From positions 11,379,226-11,443,225 of the forward strand of contig NC_087074.1 of the NCBI RefSeq assembly GCF_026151205.1: a stretch of 64,000 nt of DNA, in the 5' to 3' direction. A program made the translations under genes and the position numbers. This stretch comes from Bolinopsis microptera. Lineage: Eukaryota > Ctenophora > Tentaculata > Lobata > Bolinopsidae. The notes beneath the pieces were generated by a model. That model did no database searches. It worked only from the letters and a program-made list of their open reading frames with translations, and was not told the origin of the DNA. Shown here piece after piece: positions 1-9,967 of this stretch (within the stretch, counting starts at the first letter, position 1; each line of letters starts with the position of its first letter).

Positions 1-509
1 GCGGAGTAAGTGACGTGCAGCCGATGTCTTTTCCTATGTTTCTCTAGACTGTTAGGGCTTCTGTCCGGATGGTTGTGGGGCCCGTTGTAACTTAGAAGAA
101 GACTTCTGTTCTTGTCTGTGGTAATGGTAGCAGGACAATTTCCATTCCTCGCGTGGTATTGGCTACATCTGTAACTGATGTTGTTTTTCAGCTCCGATCG
201 TTGCTGAAACAGGTTGTCTTCGTGAACAACCATGGGCTTACCACGGGATGTGGTTAAAACTTCAAGAAGGTTCGTGCAAGGGACTGGGGAAAGGATGTCG
301 TCAAGGTTTATATAAGCTTCGAGGGGTAGAGGTTCGATGCTAGGTAGGGATAGAGGAATAGGATTGAGAAGGTCGTAGTATTCCATTGCTATCGTTGTGA
401 ATTGCAGATGGTCGAATGATGATGTCTCCTGTCGTCTGTTGAAAGTTATATAGTATCGATAACGAGATTCGTCATACAGTACGTATGACATTGCAACATT
501 TGAGATCAT
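1..509 (-). CDS. FLYWCH zinc-finger protein, 3' end outside the window
   Basis: An open frame starts at ATG 509-507 and stays open to base 1, about 169 codons, with no stop in the window. A second in-frame Met lies at 386. The C-terminal part matches the FLYWCH zinc-finger pattern: SRGKPMVVHEDNLF, then YRC, a second Cys about ten residues later (NGNC), and a closing HNH pair (GPHNHP). FLYWCH domains are known DNA- or protein-binding fingers in transcription factors, and are also captured from MULE-type transposases. What follows the finger is not visible, so host gene versus transposase cannot be decided. An in-frame stop lies about 19 codons upstream of the first Met, so the start is reasonable. 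No splice-acceptor-like signal sits next to this ATG, unlike the other genes here. Confidence 0.72.
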   Translation of the reverse strand, partial: MISNVAMSYVLYDESRYRYYITFNRRQETSSFDHLQFTTIAMEYYDLLNPIPLSLPSIEPLPLEAYINLDDILSPVPCTNLLEVLTTSRGKPMVVHEDNLFQQRSELKNNISYRCSQYHARNGNCPATITTDKNRSLLLSYNGPHNHPDRSPNSLEKHRKRHRLHVTYS

Positions 510-654
510 GTCAAAGTTATGGTAGCTCTCGTAACTCGTTGTTATGGACCCCCATCAGCCTGTATCAGATCATATGATGAGATCACATCCTCATGGGACA
601 TGAGCCGATCAAATAGAATAGTCAAAGAATATGTGAACTCTAACTAAGCACTGT

Positions 655-842
655 AAATACATTATTTTTTGCCGCGAATTCGCCGCGATATTTCGATTTT
701 TCGCCGCGAATTCGCCGCGATTTTTCGATTTTTTGCCGCGAATATGCCGCGATTTTCGGAATTCCCGCCGCGAAATAGCCGCGAATTAGCCTAGTTTGGC
801 TTGTCGCGGTGCCGCGATTTTTGGCCAAAATTACCGCGAAAT
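655..842. repeat. GCCGCGAAT-rich short tandem/dispersed repeat
   Basis: GCCGCGAATTCGCCGCGAT and variants recur about ten times, separated by T-rich spacers (TTTTTCGATTTTT). The block is CG-rich inside AT-rich DNA. A 62-codon open frame here only reflects the repeat. Confidence 0.8.
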
Positions 843-848
843 CCTTTT

Positions 849-1200
849 GTCCCTGGGTAGCGCAGTTGGTTAGAACGCCTGTCTTACAATCGTTAGGTTG
901 CGAGTTCGAAACCCACTGACTGCCTGGTCGTGGGGTGAGCGTCGTCGACGTTCAGCTAAGGATCATGAGTGGTCTATGCAGCCCCCCGGTCTACTCAGCC
1001 GAATACTCGAGAAATCGGGTGTGAGGGTTAAATGAGGAGCTGCACATTGCAGCAAAGTCTCGGACGAAGAAAGTATGGTACACACTACCTTAACCGTCAC
1101 TGGCCAAAAAGATCCTTCGGCTTCCTGTAATTGGCTGGTTGCACTTGTGTAACATTGTGGCTGTTGGAATACACCGAAGTAAAATAAGTGTCTAGATTAA
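849..1200 (+). mobile_element. tRNA-derived SINE, full-length
   Basis: The head (849-925) has a Pol III box A (TAGCGCAGTTGG) and box B (GAGTTCGAAACCC) at tRNA spacing. A tRNA-unrelated body follows, containing CTCAGCCGAAT and GAGGGTTAAATGAGG, with an A-rich tail near 1195-1210. The body recurs in inverted orientation at 45027-45306, and its central core recurs at 59745-59815, so this is an interspersed family. The head cannot fold as a working tRNA (acceptor arms do not pair), so it is not a tRNA gene. Confidence 0.82.
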
Positions 1201-1604
1201 AAAAAATATAATAATGTTTGTGAATATGTTAGAGACTCCGTTGTAACATATTGCAATAGGTCATTTAATCCGGAATATGATCTGAAAAGATGGTGCGAAA
1301 CGGATTTAAAATGACGAAGTTATCAAGCAATTTGTTAGCAAAATTGATTGGGTACTCAATGATTGCCCAATTACGGCACCGTAATTGTGCTCTCTGCACG
1401 ATTCCCATAATGTGGATCTAGCCTCAACCCAATTACCTGATCACATGTAATGAACAAATTTGTTATGCTTCATATCTCGGTCATCTGAGAAGCTGTAACT
1501 CTCAGTTTTTCAGGACAAACGTAATTTAAATGACCAAACACCATTCAATAATATTTGGCTCGATCCGACTATCCGAACCATCAAATAAATGCAAAAATGA
1601 ACCG

Positions 1605-1780
1605 TTGAAAATGAACAACAACAAAGATTTGCAAATAGAAACATTCGAACGAATACAATCAATGATGAAAAATTATACAAAAGTTAACATATTAGTCTAA
1701 AAGTATCAACCGGGTTGGGTCATAATCTAAAAACACAACAATACCATCTCTGCAAACAAAGATTTATAAAAACATATTAG
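1605..1780 (+). repeat. Dispersed repeat, copy 1
   Basis: About 175 bp here is nearly identical to 7540-7715, including ATTCGAACGAATACAATCAA and CAACCGGGTTGGGTCATAAT. No coding content is seen. The right boundary coincides with the start of the next repeat (1780), so this may be the edge of a larger element. Confidence 0.8.
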
Positions 1781-2150
1781 GTACGTATCGAAAATGACTC
1801 GGACCGAACATTTTCTAAGTCAACATTTTTCAAAGTTTTTCTGAAAACCGCTTTTCTCCACGTTTCATGCTACTCTGTTCATTATTTGCCGAAAATATTT
1901 TTTCGGTTTTTCGAAGTCCACACCTTCCCTCGATACACAATTTTGGACTCGAAGTAATGCGATCTCGGAAGGCAGGCCTCCCCTTTGCAACACGAGCTCG
2001 GAATCGGGAGCTCTCGATACGGGAGGTACGTATCGAAAATGACTCGGACCGAACATTTTCTAAGTCAACATTTTTCAAAGTTTTTCTGAAAACCACTTTT
2101 CTCCATGTTTCATGATACTCTGTTCATTATTGGCCGAAAATATCTTTTTT
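1780..2150. repeat. Direct repeat, two ~125-bp copies 245 bp apart
   Basis: GGTACGTATCGAAAATGACT begins copies at 1780 and 2025. Both run through TTTTCTGAAAACC and TTTCATG to a final GCCGAAAATAT. The style (TTTTTCTGAAAA followed by CCACGTTTCATGC) resembles sequence in the foldback arms near 58370-58410, suggesting related repeat families. Confidence 0.75.
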
Positions 2151-3985
2151 TTAAATAATTTTTCTCGAAATTCTAAATTTTTCAGGTTTTCAATGGCATA
2201 AAATGGCATAAAATGGCATAAAATGGAGACTATTTCTATGGAGAAAATGGAAAAACCTATGAGTAATTCTCCATTTTCTCCATTTATGCCATTGGCCCCC
2301 CCCCCCCCCCCCCCCGACATATTTAAACCCATCTATCTCGTTCTCCAAAATCCACGTTTTTCTGCAAAATCGTCCATTCGTAACCTTTCACTATTGCCTT
2401 TTTTCAAAAGGGTGAAAAGGAAAAAATCTTCTTCTGATAAATCTAAATTATTTTGTATCATGCCGAAGAACTGGCTGATGCCTGTAATTTGAAGTGATCA
2501 GAAAATTCAGAGCAACGATACACTGCACTGGCCGATAACTGAACTAATGTGTATCAGGTCCTATGAAGCGTCTGGACTTTAAATGATTATTGTTAAATTA
2601 AAGTCGTTCAACTTCCAAAATCGCCTAGAAAAATTTAGTGATTGAAGCGGAACAGTTGAAAACAAATAGCATATCAGAAAACGGGAAGTTATAGAGAATA
2701 CGATTTAAAGTGATATGACTAAACCAAATGCTTTAAATCATGCGTGGAGCGAACTGTAATCTCGATTTAGTCACCTTTCTTACAGACAGGCACCATATAA
2801 TTATGATATTGTATAATTAAGTGAACCAATCACGTTAATAATTATATATTAAAAAGGAAAAATATTAACATATTCTATTTTCTTGATAAAATTATCTGTT
2901 TGTCTTAGTAATCAATGCGACTTCAGTTTATATCTTGGATTGACTTCTTGGATCTATGTATCTTTTGAAAAATCGTAAATACCTTTCAAACGATGATAGT
3001 TGAAGTCAGAGAAGGGAACAGATTAGAGGGCCGATCCAAGAAATGAACCCAGAAAACAAAACAGATATAGGGATGAAAAGAGAGCCATTTTAAGAGAAGA
3101 CATGGACAATTGCAATCGTAGGAGGGTGAAATGGAATCCTATCCCACAGGACCGTGAAGTGGATAATATTGGAGAGATTATTATTATTGTACTGTTTAGA
3201 GGTTGTGTATGGATTGAGAGGGCAACACTAATGAGGGAGTCGCAAAATGTTGATATAATTATAGTGATGAGTTTAGTTTTTGTGTGTCTGACAAAGAAAA
3301 CGCAGACTGTTTTATTCAGTTATTTTCTTTGACATTAATTGAGAAAACGATAAAATGAACAGAGCAAAGAGCAATATTCACATTTTAATATTTCAAAAAC
3401 GAAACAGTACTAAGAAATTAACATTTTTATCAATGACTTCGCAGACTTCGAATAGCTAAGAAACAATCAATATCCCCATCAATGTTCTTGTTGCATACAG
3501 GAGCATTAACAATCATTGCAACGGAAAACTAAATTTTAAAACAACGATTTAATAATCGAGCCGTAATTTTTCAAATAAGCTTTAGAAAATGTTGAACATA
3601 CATAAAATCGAATATTAAAATCATTTAAAATCATTTTATATTAAATTAAAATGTACCATTAAAACTTATAAATATGAATTGAATCAGTAATCGAAAATAT
3701 ATGCTAAGCTCGTAGACTTATGCTTCATTTTGCTGCCTTTTCTAATTTTGCTGCCTTTTCAAGCAACTCTTTTTTAAGCTTGACCTACTTACTCAAAATT
3801 GAAACCATGATTAGTTAGCATATTGATACAATACTACACATCATTACATTTCTAACAATTATAAAAATAAACAACCATAAGATGGGTCATGCACTAAGTC
3901 TTCAGAATTGTAAACACAACACTTATCTAGCTATCCATAGTCCAGAATCCATTAAACATTGATTGAAAGGTTAGCCAAGGTGTGT
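2151..3985. other. Intergenic, no gene recognised
   Basis: AT-rich sequence with a C19 tract near 2297-2315 and a short ATGGCATAAA triplication (2192-2225). Open frames at 2223-2492 and 3102-3332 lack recognisable domains, splice context or homopolymer-free composition. Nothing else could be supported. Confidence 0.5.
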
Positions 3986-3999
3986 ACAGGGTTCTCAGT

Positions 4000-4440
4000 C
4001 AGGGAGTGTGGGAAGGGGGTCTTCATATTCAGGGGGTGTAGGGAGGGGGGTCTTCATATTCAGGGGGTGTAGGGAGGGGGGTCTTCATATTCAGGGGGTG
4101 TAGGGAGGGGGGTCTTCATATTCAGGGGGTGTAGGGAAGGGGGTCTTCATATTCAGGGGGTGTAGGGAGGGGGGTCTTCATATTCAGGGGGTGTAGGGAG
4201 GGGGTCTTCATATTCAGAGGGTGTATGGAGGGGGGTCTTCATATTCAGGGGGTGTAGGGAGGGGGTCTTCATATTCAGGGGGTGTAGGGAGGGGAGTCTT
4301 CATATTCAGGGGGTGTAGGGAGGGGGGTCTTCATATTCAGGGGGTGTAGGGAGGGGGGTCTTCATATTCAGGGGGTGTAGGGAGGGGGGTCTTCATATTC
4401 AGGGGGTGTAGGGAGGGGGGTCTTCATATTCAGGGGGCTG
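4000..4440. repeat. 32-bp minisatellite, 14 copies, overlapping a gene's 3' end
   Basis: The unit GGGGGTCTTCATATTCAGGG plus GGTGTAGGGAGG repeats 14 times. The coding-side unit is the last codons of the IFI27-like gene read on the minus strand (PPEYEDPPPYTP then stop). The array therefore looks like an expansion of the end of that exon into the 3' UTR. Because 32 is not a multiple of three, successive units change frame and the TGA in the second coding-side unit ends the protein. Confidence 0.93.
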
Positions 4441-5877
4441 ATTCCCCCCAAGACCCTTATTGTTCCCGTTAACATTTACACGTTCATCGTCGTCATCTAC
4501 ATCTAGTTGATCTTCATATTCCTCTAACAATCTCTTCTCTGACATTAAAGCCTCAGCTTCTTTACTAACTATTAAACTCTCTCTCTTCTCTTTCTTCTTC
4601 TTCAGGTGCTTGTGCAACAGAACACCGGATGTTACCGTCCCTGCTACAGCCCCAACAGCTATCACTACTGGAAGTGCAGTTCCTATTAACGTGGTGGCTG
4701 CAATGCTCTGCATGATAGCAAACCCAGATCCAGCAGCCACGCTGCCAATACCAGATTGTATGGCAGCGGCTGCTGAGCCGGCAGCCACACCAGCTGATGT
4801 GAATCCCATTGCAAAGGGGACTGATGCTGCTCCTGCTGCCACTGCAGTTGTTCCGCCGGCTGCTGTTGCTCCAAGCAGTAATCTGATGGAGTAATTTTAA
4901 AATCAGGATTCAGATGATAATAAATTTACAAATCGCAAGGTAATATGGGGGGGGGGGGGGGCCGGGGGCTAATTTTTATCATTGACCAAATAGAGGCAAG
5001 GGGAGAATATAACTTACTTCTCTTTACGTTTTTCTTTCTTATTCTCACGATCAATTTGCTCAATATCGTCAGTTAGAGAGATAGATTTAGGATTGGGTGT
5101 TTCATCTGCCGGTTCAGATACGAAGCTGTGATCAGTCAAAACAATTTTCAGAGTTGCGACACCACTGAAGGAATATATTTTATATTATATTTCATTTACT
5201 TATTTATTTATTGGTTAGTTAACAAATTGTAAGGAAACATATTTTCATAAACCAGCATTTAATAAATTATACGCCGTAATTTACTGGGCTTCTAATGCTC
5301 TAGCCTATATTGAGCAGGTCGTACAATCATCATCTAAGAAACCCAGTGCATAGTACAATGAGTTGAAATAAACTAACCTATCAGTAAGTCTCTTAGCCTC
5401 AGTCTCGCTGATACACGTAGACTTTGTTGTATCAAAGAAGCGTCCTGATGAAACATGCAGCAAGATGACGTAAGGAATGTCATTAATTTCTATTTCAGCA
5501 ACTCCGCTGAAAGGAGGATATTTTGATTTTGAAAACATTAAACAAATACAAATTCCATTTCATAGGGAAACTCTTACTTCCTTTGGTTAAATAGATTTTT
5601 AACTTTTTAAAACGGTTCAAGTACATTGTACATTGTACAACACCTATTCAACAAACAAAACAAAAAACAGCCGGCCACTTTAAAACTATTTTAGGAGTAT
5701 TGAATTACCGTAATTCTGATGTATTTTCCTTGTTTCTAACCAGATTTACCTGGTGATTAGCTCTGACGTTATCTTCCGATCAAGAAACCTATTGTCCAAG
5801 GGATCATAGAAGTTTGTTGGTCCAGGACTTTTCCCACTGTAGATTATGATGCGTTTCTTCTTTCTATCTTTCTCCAT
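4399..5877 (-). CDS. IFI6/IFI27 (ISG12)-like membrane protein with PPxY tail
   Basis: Four exons: 5750-5877, 5378-5506, 5018-5164 and 4399-4882, all with GT-AG junctions in matching phase 2, giving 295 residues. Exon 4 carries the Gly/Ala-rich hydrophobic block of the IFI6/IFI27 family (LLLGATAAGG, PFAMGFTSAGVAAGS, then two further hydrophobic segments to about residue 215). In vertebrates these small proteins act in mitochondrial or ER membranes in interferon-linked apoptosis. The first 134 residues are charged and soluble and not typical of the vertebrate proteins. Exons 2 and 3 both open with a GVA motif, suggesting an internal repeat. A KKKKEKR stretch follows the membrane block, then an acidic stretch (DVDDDDE), and the C-terminus holds PPEY (284-287) and PPPY (290-293), the class bound by WW domains. 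The family call is firm; cellular role is inferred. Confidence 0.85.
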
Positions 5878-6063
5878 GCCGGACTATATAATATTTTTAC
5901 AGTTTTGACTCCCCATTATAGGTAGTTTGATGAAAATACAAGTATAATAGCGCGAAGCAAGCATTTGCATTTATTAGATCAACCATTGTATTGATGAGAA
6001 ACCAAAAAGATATAAAATTTAAAAACAAAAACCCTTAAATCGGTTGTTCCACAACCATCTTTA

Positions 6064-7330
6064 TACGGGTATTTGCCTCACAGAATGGCCAAAAAAAAGG
6101 AAGGTCTCTCAAAGTCACAAAACACACTTTATTCCAGTTTTTATCTCATAAGAAGCTAAGTTGACACTCATATTTTTCTTCCCGGGGGTTCATTTAATCT
6201 CATAACCATTTTTTCTTTGAGAAAAATTGGCCGGAAAATCTTCCTCGAAAAAAACATGCCTCACAGAATGGCCAAATCTGAATTTCTATAATTTTGTTGA
6301 TGGAGATACTTTTTAAATTTCTATCACCACACGTTCTTAGAAAACCTATTAAGGAATGGGGTAATAACCTAAAACTCACGAAAAAACTGAGCTGTGAAAA
6401 ATTATTTCACAAAAAAGAAAAAATGCCTGACAAAATGGCAAAAAAAAAAAGAAAACGAGAAAATTTTATTTTTCTAAAACCTTTGGCTCTTGTTTCAGGC
6501 ATGCTGCTGGTATTAATATGCCTTGTTAACACCCCCATATAGGTGAAATTTCTTAGAACTGAATAAAAAGGGCATAATTTCCTACACCAAAATGGCCATT
6601 TTGTGTGGCGTTGTTCATATTCCCTGATTTCATGATTTATAACCTTCATTCGGCTGTAAAAACACTCCATCTGGGGTGTTATTGTATAATAAATAGCTTG
6701 TGAATACTTTAGACTTATGGTTTCATTGAATAAAAGGAGTTTTAAATTTTGGCCATTTTGTGAGGCATATTTTGGCCATTTTGTGAGGCGTTTAGCCATT
6801 TTAACATTTTGTTTCTTCCTAAATTGAACAATGTTCGTTTTGTTTGATGAATACTATTCTTTAAACATCTTCTGTCATACTGGTGCCAGAAGTTCTCACC
6901 AAAATGCAAACTTAGTTCAAAAATTTGAAAACAAATTTTGTGAGGCATATTTTGGCCATTTTGTGAGGCGTGTAGCCATTTTAGCATTTTTTTCTTCCTA
7001 TATTGAACAATGTTCGTTTTTTTTGATGAATACTATTCTTTGAACATCTTCTGTCATACTGGTGCCAGAAGTTCTCACCAAAATGTAAACTTAGTTCAAA
7101 AATTTGAAAACAAATTTTTCAGTGCTCAAAATTTCTACATAAACAGTCATATTTATGCCAGAAAATGTGGTCCTAGTTAATGATTTCACCACAGGAAGTG
7201 TTGCCAGAAGACTTTTGTTTCATATGGTATCCACAAAACCTACCAGTCTTTTATAAAAAATTAGTTACAAAAACATTTACAAATTTGGCCATTCTGTGAG
7301 GCTAGCCATTCTGTGAGGTATTTACCCGTA
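6064..7330. mobile_element. 1.27-kb TIR element with mirrored GCCTCACA-type motifs
   Basis: Ends are inverted: TACGGGTATTTGCCTCACAG at 6064 and its complement, with a short internal duplication, ending at 7330. Copies of GCCTCACARAATGGCC occur forward at 6074, 6251 and about 6424, and reversed at about 6591, 6752, 6775, 6954, 7287 and 7305. The orientation thus switches near the middle. No transposase frame is seen, so it is non-autonomous. No clear target duplication was found. Confidence 0.8.
6767..7126. repeat. 180-bp tandem duplication inside the TIR element
   Basis: Two copies begin at 6767 and 6947 (ATATTTTGGCCATTTTGTGA) and both include CTTCTGTCATACTGGTGCCA and GAAGTTCTCACCAAAATG. They differ at a handful of bases. 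Confidence 0.85.
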
Positions 7331-7539
7331 CCATGCAAATTTAGTTTATCTGGTTAAGAGTTCAAGTAACTACCGAAATAACTATTAAACTTATTTTAAG
7401 ATCGGTACATATTTTGCATGTAAATTTTACTTATCAAGAAAAAAAATGTTTAAACTATTGAAGTGTTAAATACGCTTTTTGGCACAATCCTTGAATTCTA
7501 AAAGAATTGAACTCTTAAGGATTTTTGATCTTCGAACTT

Positions 7540-7715
7540 AAAATGAATAACAACAAAGATTTGCAAAAGAAACATTCGAACGAATACAATCAATGATGAA
7601 AAATTATACAAAAGTTAACATATTAGTCTAAAAGTATCAACCGGGTTGGGTCATAATCTGAAAATACAACAATACCATCTCTGCAAACAAAGAGTTATAA
7701 AAACATATTTAACAA
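7540..7715 (+). repeat. Dispersed repeat, copy 2
   Basis: Near-identical to 1605-1780. It lies between the 1.27-kb TIR element and the 3' end of the S28 peptidase. Nothing else was recognised between 7331 and 7875. Confidence 0.8.
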
Positions 7716-7875
7716 TTATAATCATAGCATCCAATTTTATATCAAATCTAACCGTTCCCTTATTAGGTATTTTAATATCTTTTTATTTCATAAAAAATGC
7801 GCGCTTGATCAACGAAGTATTAAGTCACTGGATTTCCTTGGAGAATCGAGTATAAAATCTCTCAACGTTTAGTAT

Positions 7876-9345
7876 TCAAAGCTCAAACCTAGTGCCAGGT
7901 CTAGCAGTCCACCGTTTGATAGCGTCCACCTCCTGTTTTCTAGCCATAAGAACACTCTCCGGATCAGCAGGGTTTGAGGACCGGAGGTCCAGGTGATGTG
8001 CTCCGTCCTCTATCAGGATGTTGGGACAGTCTGCCAGACAGAACTTCTCCTCAATAATCACAGTTCCTCCAGCAGCCCAGGGGTCCAACCTCCCATTGGA
8101 GAAGAAGATTTTGGAGTAACCGGAAAAGTCAAACCCGTCCATTCCACCGAAGAAGTATTTGAGCCAGAAAGGTCGAGCGGTGGTGTTCCACTGTTGCTCG
8201 CAGGACGAAACGTACGATTCCAGATCAAACTTGTCGTCAGGGAACATATCCACGGACTTGTCACTGGAGATGGGAAGGATCATCTCCATACAAGCCTGAT
8301 AATCCCACCCAGTCATTCCTAGATCACCAGCAGGGTCCGAGTCCAAATCTAGACACTCCAACTTGCCTGTGTAGTTGGAGTACATCTGAGCTCCTGTGGC
8401 TATAGCAGTCACCACATCTTCTGAAGTGTTGGTTCTTCTGCAGAACTCTTTCACCGGCCAGGCAGGGAGGTCTGCTAGAAAACTGGTAGGATAAGGGTAG
8501 TTCACCATGGCCATGTCAAAGTACATTCCATTCAGCCAGTTGCTGAGTGATATGACTCCATCACGGTCCAGAGGCTTACAAGTGCGGAAGAGGTTAGTGA
8601 GCTGCTTCAAACCAGCAGTTGTCTTGCCCATCTCAGTGATAACATCCCAGGACTGTGTGACCTTTGCAGGGCAGTCAGGTTGAGCATCACGGAACACCTG
8701 TGTGATGATACGGTACGGTCCTGTAAAGTCCTTTAACATTCCCGGGAACATCCAGACTGGAGCAGATGCAGCGATAGCTCCTTGGACCAGACTTGGATAC
8801 TTGGCTCTCATCCAGGCAGCCAGCATACCTCCGTACGATCCACCAAATGTTATGGCAGGTGTGTCAGTCTTGTTGAGATAGCTTTCTTTTAACCAGACGA
8901 TGTTATCAGCAAAGTCAGCCATGGCTTGTTCAACTGTAAGATATCTGGACTTAGTCCAGTCACTGAAGGACTCGTTTAAGCTTCCATAAGGCATGGATAC
9001 CCCGTAGTACCTATGTTCTGCGAAGACGACTGCAGCGTCGAAAGCAGGAGCAATGTCAAACACAAAGCCGGTGTTTTGTGCGAAAAGCTCAATTGCACCC
9101 TCGTTACCAGTGTAGAAGAACAGAGCACCACCAGGCTTCCAGTGGTCCAGGTTTACTAGAATCTTCTGAGAGAAGTGCCTCTCGTTGGAGGCTTGGTCAA
9201 AGGCGAAGTGGTCAACTCTTTGTTTCACGAAAATGGTTTTCCAGCTGTTTTCTTGTGGAATATCATTGCGGAGTAAGCTACCCATAAGTCTCTGGGTAAG
9301 AGCCATCTGGAGAAGAACAAGAAGGAGTACTAGTAGTTTTGTCAT
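7876..9345 (-). CDS. S28 serine peptidase, DPP7/PRCP-like, intronless
   Basis: A single exon of 489 codons from ATG 9345-9343. The frame could open at 9360 only with a GTG, and a TTACAG acceptor-like site sits 6 nt upstream of this ATG, so 9345 is preferred. The N-terminus (MTKLLVLLLVLLQMALTQ) is a signal peptide. Family S28 landmarks are intact: GGSYGG with the nucleophile Ser near 170, LDPW with Asp near 421, and GAHHLDLR with His near 450. Several Asn-X-Ser/Thr sites fit a lysosomal or secreted glycoprotein. Length matches human DPP7 (492) and PRCP (496). NYPYPTSFL and the tail NPADPESVLMARKQE favour DPP7, which removes N-terminal dipeptides after Pro or Ala; PRCP, which cuts Pro-X at the C-terminus, is the alternative. 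Its multi-intron neighbours make the lack of introns notable. Confidence 0.93.
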   Translation of the reverse strand: MTKLLVLLLVLLQMALTQRLMGSLLRNDIPQENSWKTIFVKQRVDHFAFDQASNERHFSQKILVNLDHWKPGGALFFYTGNEGAIELFAQNTGFVFDIAPAFDAAVVFAEHRYYGVSMPYGSLNESFSDWTKSRYLTVEQAMADFADNIVWLKESYLNKTDTPAITFGGSYGGMLAAWMRAKYPSLVQGAIAASAPVWMFPGMLKDFTGPYRIITQVFRDAQPDCPAKVTQSWDVITEMGKTTAGLKQLTNLFRTCKPLDRDGVISLSNWLNGMYFDMAMVNYPYPTSFLADLPAWPVKEFCRRTNTSEDVVTAIATGAQMYSNYTGKLECLDLDSDPAGDLGMTGWDYQACMEMILPISSDKSVDMFPDDKFDLESYVSSCEQQWNTTARPFWLKYFFGGMDGFDFSGYSKIFFSNGRLDPWAAGGTVIIEEKFCLADCPNILIEDGAHHLDLRSSNPADPESVLMARKQEVDAIKRWTARPGTRFEL

Positions 9346-9351
9346 AGCTTC

Positions 9352-9967
9352 CTGTAACACGAATTGAAATATCAGGATAATCTGTTAGATTGTTAGAAAA
9401 ACATCTCAAGAATTTTCCAGATCACTGCGCCGGTCAGCATTGTCAAAAGCGATAATCATTTTAAGGACTGATAAACAAGGGACAATTATGAAGTTTGAAC
9501 CACAATTTATTCAAGGATAAATAGCAAAGCTAAAGGCAATGTCAGTTGAAGATTAAAAATATGAAATTAATAATTTAGTCAATATAAATATTTCAATTTT
9601 GTATTCAGAAATAGATAATTTGCCTCTAAACTGTAAAGCGTTTCAAGATAATGAAGCAAAATGTCGCAGGCAACCAAATTAAGTGGCAATGTTGCACACA
9701 ACTGTATACAGTAGCAGCTTAATCAGGGGCTGAGCAATACGCACAATTCAACCTACTCAATGAACAATTCTCTAGGGCTACAAAATATACTCAATAAACT
9801 TCAGGTTATCAACTTCGTCACTGGGTCACAGCATGGTTAAGGTAATAGTGTAGAGATATCAGACTTCCATATCAAATATAACCTCTCATATTTAAAAGAG
9901 TCATCAAAATATCATACCATGTAACAAAGCTGACAATTAAAAAACATACACACTAAAAATTTTATTT
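9352..9967. other. Intergenic spacer between EAPP and the S28 peptidase
   Basis: About 0.6 kb of AT-rich DNA with no open frame or recognised repeat. An acceptor-like TTACAG/GAAGCT reads on the minus strand at 9351-9354, immediately upstream of the peptidase ATG. Confidence 0.5.

Noticed and set aside
3102-3332. 76-codon frame
   Set aside because: No domain, AT-biased, and no splice or regulatory context.
4020-4440. CRISPR-like array
   Set aside because: Units are contiguous with no spacers; a minisatellite in a eukaryotic genome.
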